Shown one piece after another: positions 43,627 through 48,521 of a DNA stretch of 48,521 nucleotides. The position numbers and the translations under genes are program-made. The notes beneath the pieces were generated by a model that did not search any database, was not told the DNA's origin, and saw nothing but the letters and a program-made list of their open reading frames with translations. This DNA comes from BOG-933 sp037132135 (GTDB lineage Bacteria > Pseudomonadota > Alphaproteobacteria > Azospirillales > Azospirillaceae), in NCBI GenBank assembly GCA_037132135.1, contig JBAXPR010000014.1, positions 1 through 48,521 on the forward strand, read 5' to 3'. Each line of letters opens with the position of its first letter. The first letter of the stretch is position 1.

Positions 43627-45024
43627 TCAGTCCCCGGTGCAGATGCGCTCGACCAGTTGCTTGACCGTCGGCACGAAGCCGTTGGCATAGAACGGATCGC
43701 TGGCGAACTTGTAGGCGTTGTGGCCGGCGAACATCAGCTGATGTTCGCAGTCGCTGGTGTGCGCGACGGCCTGCAGGGTCTTTTGGATGCAATAGGAGCG
43801 CGGATCGGCCTTCTTGCCGGTGGTGCCGTGCTCGTTCTGCGCCCAGTTGGAAAAGAGACAGGCCGAGAGGCAGCCCATGCAGGCGATCTGGGTCTCGAGG
43901 ATTTCCTCGGACTTTTCGGGGGAGACGAAGATCAGGGTGTTGTCCGGGGTCTTGAGCGCGGCGGTGTAGCCCTGGCGGACCCAGGCCTCGGCATGATGCT
44001 TGTCGCCGGCGGTGAGATAGACCGGACGGCCGCGCGGGCCGACGGGAAACTCGGCGTCGTGCTCGCCCACCGGCTTCGAGAGGTAGGCGACCTGGCGGTC
44101 GGAGCGGCCGCGCAACTCCTGGATGAAGGCGTTGTTGACCGCCGAGGAATAGAACCCGGTCGGCGAGAAGCGGTTGAGGAAGACCTCGCCTTCCCGGAGG
44201 GTCAGCAACCGGCGCTTCCACTCGGCCGAGATCGGGCTTTCCTGGGTCAGCAGCGGGCGGGTGCCGAACTGGAAGGCGACCGGGCCGACCTCCGGATTGT
44301 CCAGCCACTCGGCCCAGTCGCGCAGATACCAGACGCCGCCGGCCATGATGATCGGAATCCCGCCAAGGCCGAAGCCGGCCATGGTCTGGCGCAGGGCCTT
44401 GATCCGGGGCAGCGGGTCTTCCGGCTTCTCGGGGTCTTCGCTGTTGGAGAGGCCGTTGTGCCCGCCGGCCAGCCAGGGGTCCTCATAGACCACGCCGCCG
44501 AGCAGGTGCGGGAACTTGCTGAAGGCGCGCAGCCACAGCGCCCGGAAGGCGCGGGCCGAGGAGACGATCGGATAATAGTAGCAGCCGTAGTGGGCGGCGA
44601 TCTCGGCAACCTTGTAGGGCATGCCGGCGCCGCAGGTGACGCCGTGAACCATCCCCTTGGCGCCTTCGAGGATGCCGTGGAGGATGCGCTCGCAGGCGCC
44701 CATCTCCCACAGCACGTTCATGTGGATGCGGCCCTGGCCGTTCGAGCGCTCGTGGGCGATGCGGGCCTGCTCGATGCCGCCCCGGATCGAGTGGGCGATC
44801 AGCTCCTCATGCCGTTCGCGCCGGGTCTTGCCATGGTAGAGCTGGGGAATCAGGTTTCCCGACTCGTCGAAGCTGTCGGCGTTGACGCCGGAAAAGGTGC
44901 CGACGCCCCCGGCCGCCGCCCAGGCGCCCGAGCATTCGCCGGTCGACACCGAAATTCCCTTGCCGCCTTCGACCAGCGGCAGCACATCCCGACCGGAAAT
45001 CAGTAACGGCCTCAGCGCCTTCAA
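43627..45024 (-). CDS. Nitronate monooxygenase (2-nitropropane dioxygenase) family flavoprotein
   Basis: 465 residues, FMN-dependent TIM-barrel family. GGKGISVSTGECSGAWAAAGGVGTFSG near the N-terminus, VHGVTCGAGMPYKVAEIA, IPIIMAGGVW and VAFQFGTRPLLTQE show the flavin-binding pattern. It is about 100 residues longer than classical NMOs, with a C-terminal extension containing four cysteines (IACMGCLSACLF, YCIQ), as in a distinct subfamily. The substrate is unknown. The start is TTG 45024, supported by a strong GGAGG (minus strand) at the right distance; no ATG fits better. Downstream of the GDPD gene by 147 bp. Confidence 0.82.
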   Translation of the reverse strand: MKALRPLLISGRDVLPLVEGGKGISVSTGECSGAWAAAGGVGTFSGVNADSFDESGNLIPQLYHGKTRRERHEELIAHSIRGGIEQARIAHERSNGQGRIHMNVLWEMGACERILHGILEGAKGMVHGVTCGAGMPYKVAEIAAHYGCYYYPIVSSARAFRALWLRAFSKFPHLLGGVVYEDPWLAGGHNGLSNSEDPEKPEDPLPRIKALRQTMAGFGLGGIPIIMAGGVWYLRDWAEWLDNPEVGPVAFQFGTRPLLTQESPISAEWKRRLLTLREGEVFLNRFSPTGFYSSAVNNAFIQELRGRSDRQVAYLSKPVGEHDAEFPVGPRGRPVYLTAGDKHHAEAWVRQGYTAALKTPDNTLIFVSPEKSEEILETQIACMGCLSACLFSNWAQNEHGTTGKKADPRSYCIQKTLQAVAHTSDCEHQLMFAGHNAYKFASDPFYANGFVPTVKQLVERICTGD

Positions 45025-45171
45025 GGAACCCTCCAGATCATTATCGTTCGTTCGGCCGGTGGTTCCGGCAACGCTCCCCGGCTGCCGGTGGCAGCGGGAG
45101 TTCCGTCATAACCGGCCGGGCGGGTGATGTCATCATCGATCCATATATGAAGTTATTTTTGCCAAGACGAC

Positions 45172-45897
45172 TCATCCTGACGCCAAACCGGAAAAAATAT
45201 CGGGATGGTCGGAAATTATCGCCGCGACGCCCCAGGACAGCAAGAGTTGCCCCCGCGCCGGGTCGTTGACGGTGTAGACGGCCACCGCCCGCCCGCCCGC
45301 CGCCAGGGCCGCCACCGTGGCCCCCGAGAGGATCAGGGCGTGGTCGGCGATGATGGCGGCGGCGCCGACCCGGGCCGCGGTGTCTCGCCAGCCCGCGTCC
45401 AGCCGCTCCAGCAGCAGGCCGCGCGGCCAACCGGGCGCGATTCGGGCCGCCGCGGCAAGGCAGGCCGGCTCGAAGCTTGAGATCAGCGGTGGCGGGGCGG
45501 TGTCGGGCCAGAGGCGCTGGGCCGTGGTCAGTGCCGCCTGTGTCAGCGCCTCGGGGTCATCCGCTTCGCCCTTCAGCTCGAGGTTGACCCCGATGCCGAA
45601 TCCGAGCGCCGCCGGGAGGAAGGCCGCCAGGGTCGGTACCGCCTCGCCGGCTCCGGCGTCGAAGCGGCCGAGCGCGGCCAGTGTGGTTTCGGCCAGGGCG
45701 CCCCGGCCGCTGGTGGTGCGCTCCAGGCGGGCGTCGTGGAGCAGCACCGGCACGCCGTCGGCGGTCAGGCGGACATCGACCTCGACCCAGCGCGCGCCCA
45801 GCGCCGCCGCCCGGCGCAGCCCCGCCAGGGTGTTTTCCGGCGCCTCGGCGCGGGCGCAGCGGTGACCGATGACCGGAGGCAGCATCACGGCAGGCAT
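45172..45897 (-). CDS. ugpQ: Glycerophosphodiester phosphodiesterase
   Basis: 241 residues, TIM-barrel GDPD. The N-terminal motif is IGHRCARAEAPENTLAG (usually GHRGxRxxxPENT, here Gly to Cys), then EVDVRLTADGVPVLLHD with the catalytic Glu, Asp and His. VNLELKG and ISSFEPACL are further on, and YTVNDPARGQLLLSWGVAAIISDHPD closes the barrel. It hydrolyses glycerophosphodiesters to glycerol 3-phosphate and alcohols. No signal peptide, so cytosolic like E. coli UgpQ. The symbol is by family and not confirmed by context. Confidence 0.85.
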   Translation of the reverse strand: MPAVMLPPVIGHRCARAEAPENTLAGLRRAAALGARWVEVDVRLTADGVPVLLHDARLERTTSGRGALAETTLAALGRFDAGAGEAVPTLAAFLPAALGFGIGVNLELKGEADDPEALTQAALTTAQRLWPDTAPPPLISSFEPACLAAAARIAPGWPRGLLLERLDAGWRDTAARVGAAAIIADHALILSGATVAALAAGGRAVAVYTVNDPARGQLLLSWGVAAIISDHPDIFSGLASG

Positions 45898-46193
45898 GGT
45901 CGCTCCGGGGGCTGGGACAGACGATGACGGTGGTACCCGCTTTCAGGGTGAAACGCGAGCCGGGTGACGCGCACAAGACGACTGATTCGCGGCCACCCGG
46001 ATTGCCGCTGCGCGCTGTCACCGCTTTGCAGCAGTCATTCGATAATCGTCGTCATCGGGGGTGAATCTATTTCAAGATTTCGTTTCAGAGGACCGTTGAC
46101 CTGGTTTATAATCGCTGATGCAGGGAGTAAGTGTTTTTACGGAAAATCCGGCAAGGTCTGTCGGCCGTAAGCTCGAGAAGGGCAGTTTCAGAC
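45898..46193. other. 296-bp divergent intergenic region
   Basis: Between the GDPD gene (minus) and the PilZ-like gene (plus). It contains an inverted repeat CCGGGTG (45960-45966) / CACCCGG (45994-46000) and, at its right end, the likely promoter of the PilZ-like gene. No ORF. Confidence 0.55.
46084..46112 (+). promoter_or_regulatory. Sigma-70 promoter of the PilZ-like gene
   Basis: A perfect -10 hexamer TATAAT (46107-46112) has TTCAGA (46084-46089, four of six matches) 17 bp upstream. A TTGACC at 46095-46100 is closer to consensus but only 6 bp away, so it cannot act with this -10. A leader of about 75 nt would precede ATG 46194. Confidence 0.55.
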
Positions 46194-46595
46194 ATGTCGT
46201 GGTTGTCGAATATCCTTGGTGGCGGTAAAGCTCCGGAACGGCATGGCGGTCCCGCGAAGGCCGGGAACACAACGGAGTCTGCGCTCCAGCTGATTATTGA
46301 CCGCAAAGAGTATCCGATCGCCGAGCTTGCGGTTCGCTCTTTTCGGGTACTGCCGTATGACGGTGACCTGATCGCCAAGCAAAGCTTTGGTTTTACCATG
46401 GTTTTGAAGGTCGGCGGCGAGGAGTACCGGAGTTCCGGGCATGGCACCGTCCGCGTCAACAACGAAAAGGACGGGCTGGTCGCCCAGTTCACCGCGCCCT
46501 CTCCGGCGTTCGACAAGAAGCTGATGGAGCATCTGGCCCGGACCACCAGCCATAACCGGAGCCATGCGCCCTGCAAGCCGGCCAGGGGCCACTGA
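46194..46595 (+). CDS. PilZ-like small protein (tentative)
   Basis: 133 residues without signal peptide. The central part LIIDRKEYPIAELAVRSFRVLPYDGDLIAKQSFGFTMVLKVGGEEYRSSGHGTVRVNNEKDGLVAQF has the strand pattern of PilZ domains (D/N-x-S-x-x-G-like turn replaced by ELAVRSF). The N-terminal c-di-GMP-binding RxxxR motif is not clear, so ligand binding is doubtful. The C-terminus is basic (HNRSHAPCKPARGH). ATG 46194 has GAGAAGGG upstream. The function remains unassigned. Confidence 0.65.
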   Translation: MSWLSNILGGGKAPERHGGPAKAGNTTESALQLIIDRKEYPIAELAVRSFRVLPYDGDLIAKQSFGFTMVLKVGGEEYRSSGHGTVRVNNEKDGLVAQFTAPSPAFDKKLMEHLARTTSHNRSHAPCKPARGH

Positions 46596-46625
46596 ACGCC
46601 CCGCGGTTCCTTGTCCTCATGACAC

Positions 46626-46654
46626 TTGCGTTGCCGGAGCGGCTTGCCTATAAC
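46626..46654 (+). promoter_or_regulatory. Sigma-70 promoter of rpmI-rplT
   Basis: TTGCGT (46626-46631), 17-bp spacer, TATAAC (46649-46654). A start near 46661 would give a leader of about 90 nt before rpmI. infC, commonly the first gene of this operon, is not present here, so a promoter directly before rpmI is expected. Confidence 0.65.
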
Positions 46655-46748
46655 CCCCACTCTCCCATGAGCGGCGAGGCCGGGTCGATGGACCCCTAGG
46701 GCATGCCCAACCGCTCCTATCGGCAACCTCATTGCGAAGGAACCGGAA

Positions 46749-46949
46749 ATGCCCAAGTTGAAAACCAAAAGCGGCGCCAAAAAGCGCTTCAAGGTGACCG
46801 GCAGCGGCCGCGTCAAGGCCCAGGCCGCGGGCAAGCGTCACGGCATGGTCAAGCGCACCCAGAAGATGAAGCGCAACGCCCGCGGCACCATGGTGCTGTC
46901 GGATGCGGACGGTCGCATCGTCCTCAAGAATTTCCTGCGCAACGCCTAA
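46749..46949 (+). CDS. rpmI: 50S ribosomal protein L35
   Basis: 66 residues of basic L35: MPKLKTKSGAKKRFKVTGSGRVKAQAAGKRH and DADGRIVLKNFLRNA, a typical length. AAGGAACCGGAA precedes ATG 46749. It is followed 15 bp later by rplT, the universal L35-L20 pair, although the usual infC is missing from this locus. Confidence 0.97.
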   Translation: MPKLKTKSGAKKRFKVTGSGRVKAQAAGKRHGMVKRTQKMKRNARGTMVLSDADGRIVLKNFLRNA

Positions 46950-46964
46950 GCCGGAGACGTCACC

Positions 46965-47324
46965 ATGGCACGTGTCAAGCGGGGCGTCACCACCCACGCC
47001 CGTCATCGCAAGATCCTGAAGCTCGCCAAGGGCTATCGGGGCCGTAACAAAGCCTGTTTCCGTATCGCCATCGAGAAGGTCGAGAAGGCGCTTCAGTATG
47101 CCTATCGCGACCGGCGCAACAAGAAGCGCGACTTCCGCGGCCTTTGGATTCAGCGCATCAACGCCGGTGCGCGGGCCTGCGGCACCACCTACTCCAAGTT
47201 CATCCATGGCCTGAAGCGGGCCGGGATCGATCTCGACCGCAAGGTGCTCGCCGACATCGCCGCCCGCGATCCGGAGGCGTTTGCCGCGCTGGTCAGGCAG
47301 TCTCAGGCGGCGCTCGCGGCTTGA
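46965..47324 (+). CDS. rplT: 50S ribosomal protein L20
   Basis: 119 residues: MARVKRGVTTHARHRKILKLAKGYRGRNKACFRIAIEKVEKALQYAYRDRRNKKRDFRGLWIQRINAGAR is standard L20, with the long basic N-terminal helix that contacts 23S rRNA. GGAG upstream of ATG 46965. L20 represses its own operon in other bacteria by binding the mRNA leader; I cannot tell whether the leader here allows that. Confidence 0.97.
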   Translation: MARVKRGVTTHARHRKILKLAKGYRGRNKACFRIAIEKVEKALQYAYRDRRNKKRDFRGLWIQRINAGARACGTTYSKFIHGLKRAGIDLDRKVLADIAARDPEAFAALVRQSQAALAA

Positions 47325-47332
47325 GGACGAAC

Positions 47333-47382
47333 CAAGGGGGGGCCCGCCCCCCTTGACTCCCTTGGCAGGGGCCGGCGGCCCC
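47333..47382 (+). promoter_or_regulatory. Overlapping GC-rich hairpins in the rplT-pheS spacer
   Basis: AAGGGGGG (47335-47342) pairs with CCCCCCTT (47347-47354). Alternatively CCAAGGG (47333-47339) can pair with CCCTTGG (47359-47365), excluding the first stem. A third stem GGGGCC (47368-47373) / GGCCCC (47377-47382) follows, 18 nt before pheS. No U-run. The spacer is 75 nt. Could be an attenuator, a processing site or a dispersed repeat. Confidence 0.5.
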
Positions 47383-47399
47383 GGACCCCGAGAAAAGCC

Positions 47400-48470
47400 A
47401 TGGTCGACTCCCTGAAGGCCGAAATCCTCAGCGCGATTGCCGCTGCTCCCGATCCGGCGGCGCTGGAAGAGGTGCGGGTCGCCGCGCTGGGCAAGAAGGG
47501 GCGGGTTACCGCCCTGATGAAGGATCTCGGCGGCCTTGATGCCGAGGCCCGCAAAGCCCGCGGCGCCGCGCTCAACGTCCTTAAGGATGACATCGCGGCG
47601 GCGCTGACGGCGCGCAAGGCCGGGCTCCAGGGCGCGGCGCTTTCGGCCCGCCTCGAGGCCGAGCGGCTCGACGTTACCCTGCCGGCCCGGCCCGAGTCCG
47701 AGGGCCGCCTGCATCCGATCAGCCAGACCATCGACGAGATCACCGCGATCTTCGCCGACATGGGCTTCACCGTCGCCGAGGGGCCGGACATCGAGGGCGA
47801 TTTCTACAATTTCACCGCGCTCAACATTCCGCCCGAGCATCCGGCGCGGCAGATGCACGACACCTTCTATCTGCCCGACGCCCCCGACGGCACCAGGCGG
47901 GTGCTGCGCACCCACACCTCGCCGGTGCAGATCCGCACCATGCTGACGAACAAGCCGCCGATCCGGATCATCGCGCCCGGCCGGACCTATCGCTCCGACT
48001 ACGACATGACCCACACGCCGATGTTTCATCAGGTTGAAGCCCTGGTGATCGACGAGGCGACCCACATGGGCCATCTCAAGGGCGCGATCATCGAGTTTTG
48101 CCGGGCCTTCTTCGGTGTCGACGATTTGCCGGTGCGCTTCCGCCCCAGCTTCTTTCCCTTCACCGAGCCCTCGGCCGAGGTCGATATCGGCTGCCTGCGC
48201 AAGGGCGGCGAACTCAAGCTCGGCAATTACGGCGACTGGCTCGAGATCATGGGTTGCGGCATGGTCCACCCCAAGGTCCTGGCCAACTGCGGCATCGATC
48301 CGGCCAAATATCAGGGCTACGCCTTCGGCATGGGCATCGAGCGTATCGCAATGCTGAAATACGGCATCCCCGATTTGCGCACCTTCTTCGAAGCCGATCT
48401 GCGCTGGCTCAGGCATTACGGCTTTCTGCCGTTGGATATGCCTTCCCTCGCCCAGGGGCTGGTGCGCTAG
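47400..48470 (+). CDS. pheS: Phenylalanyl-tRNA synthetase alpha subunit
   Basis: 356 residues. An N-terminal coiled-coil tRNA-binding arm (about 1-90) is followed by the class II catalytic domain: HPISQTIDEITAIFADMGFTVAEGPDIE, FYLPD, motif 2 with RTHTSPVQIRTM and GRTYRSDYDMTHTPMFHQVEAL, and motif 3 with GMGIERIAMLKYGIPDLR. ATG 47400 follows a weak GAGAAAA. It charges tRNA-Phe together with PheT, which should lie just beyond the window. Co-directional with rpmI-rplT. Confidence 0.97.
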   Translation: MVDSLKAEILSAIAAAPDPAALEEVRVAALGKKGRVTALMKDLGGLDAEARKARGAALNVLKDDIAAALTARKAGLQGAALSARLEAERLDVTLPARPESEGRLHPISQTIDEITAIFADMGFTVAEGPDIEGDFYNFTALNIPPEHPARQMHDTFYLPDAPDGTRRVLRTHTSPVQIRTMLTNKPPIRIIAPGRTYRSDYDMTHTPMFHQVEALVIDEATHMGHLKGAIIEFCRAFFGVDDLPVRFRPSFFPFTEPSAEVDIGCLRKGGELKLGNYGDWLEIMGCGMVHPKVLANCGIDPAKYQGYAFGMGIERIAMLKYGIPDLRTFFEADLRWLRHYGFLPLDMPSLAQGLVR

Positions 48471-48521
48471 GCCGAAGTTTGCACTTTCCGTTACATGAAA
48501 CCCTAGGCAATCCGCCAGTCA

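Noticed and set aside
45025..45171. 22-codon leader-like ORF on the minus strand before the nitronate monooxygenase gene
   Set aside because: No amino-acid bias, no clear ribosome-binding site and no attenuator structure; likely chance.

Overview
This is a gene-dense, very GC-rich (roughly 65-70 %) chromosomal window from an alphaproteobacterium. Rhodospirillales (Magnetospirillum/Rhodospirillum-like) is the best guess. Support comes from the carA / yqeY / dnaG / rpoD neighbourhood, the alphaproteobacterial form of RpoD with a variable acidic linker, the class II DAHP synthase, the VWA + membrane J-domain pair and the bacteriohemerythrin. This placement is inferred from gene content, not from a search. 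I see no tRNA, rRNA, CRISPR array, insertion sequence or prophage.

Layout. 1-9.4 kb: end of a hypothetical gene, ScpB-type methylmalonyl-CoA decarboxylase, Kup potassium transporter, a metallo-beta-lactamase-fold hydrolase, two small secreted proteins, a family 2 glycosyltransferase, a CBS-pair protein, a membrane histidine kinase, AmpG and a DoxX protein. 9.4-18.2 kb: a non-coding stretch full of G4/C4 inverted repeats, class II DAHP synthase, nicotinate phosphoribosyltransferase, a heptad-repeat coiled-coil protein encoded by a 21-bp tandem repeat, a VWA-like/J-domain pair, then galU, UDP-glucose dehydrogenase and phosphomannomutase/phosphoglucomutase, which supply sugar nucleotides for envelope polysaccharide.

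18.2-26.0 kb: a complete Cus-type copper/silver export locus. A response regulator and a kinase with almost no periplasmic domain are divergent from an outer-membrane factor, membrane-fusion protein, HME4-type RND pump and CusF-like chaperone. The divergent promoter region carries TGTCA repeats in 10-bp phase, a likely operator. 26.0-33.0 kb: cysteine synthase, a STAS protein, a large MscS-family channel, a GNAT acetyltransferase with a clear promoter, and a hybrid histidine kinase.

33.1-37.0 kb: two TadE-like proteins and a TadG-like VWA protein (surface or pilus-associated), a ten-cysteine secreted protein, bacteriohemerythrin and a tiny ORF. 37.1-43.6 kb: macromolecular-synthesis genes rpoD, dnaG, a small coiled-coil ORF and yqeY on the minus strand, divergent from carA. 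43.6-48.5 kb: a nitronate monooxygenase-like enzyme, a glycerophosphodiester phosphodiesterase, a PilZ-like small protein, and rpmI-rplT-pheS, with pheT presumably beyond the window end.

No wholly new system is obvious. The most unusual items are the coiled-coil/VWA/J-domain cluster with its in-frame 21-bp repeat, the G4/C4 inverted-repeat cluster before the DAHP synthase, the sensor-less Cus kinase, the repetitive insert in RpoD, and the ten-cysteine protein beside the Tad genes.
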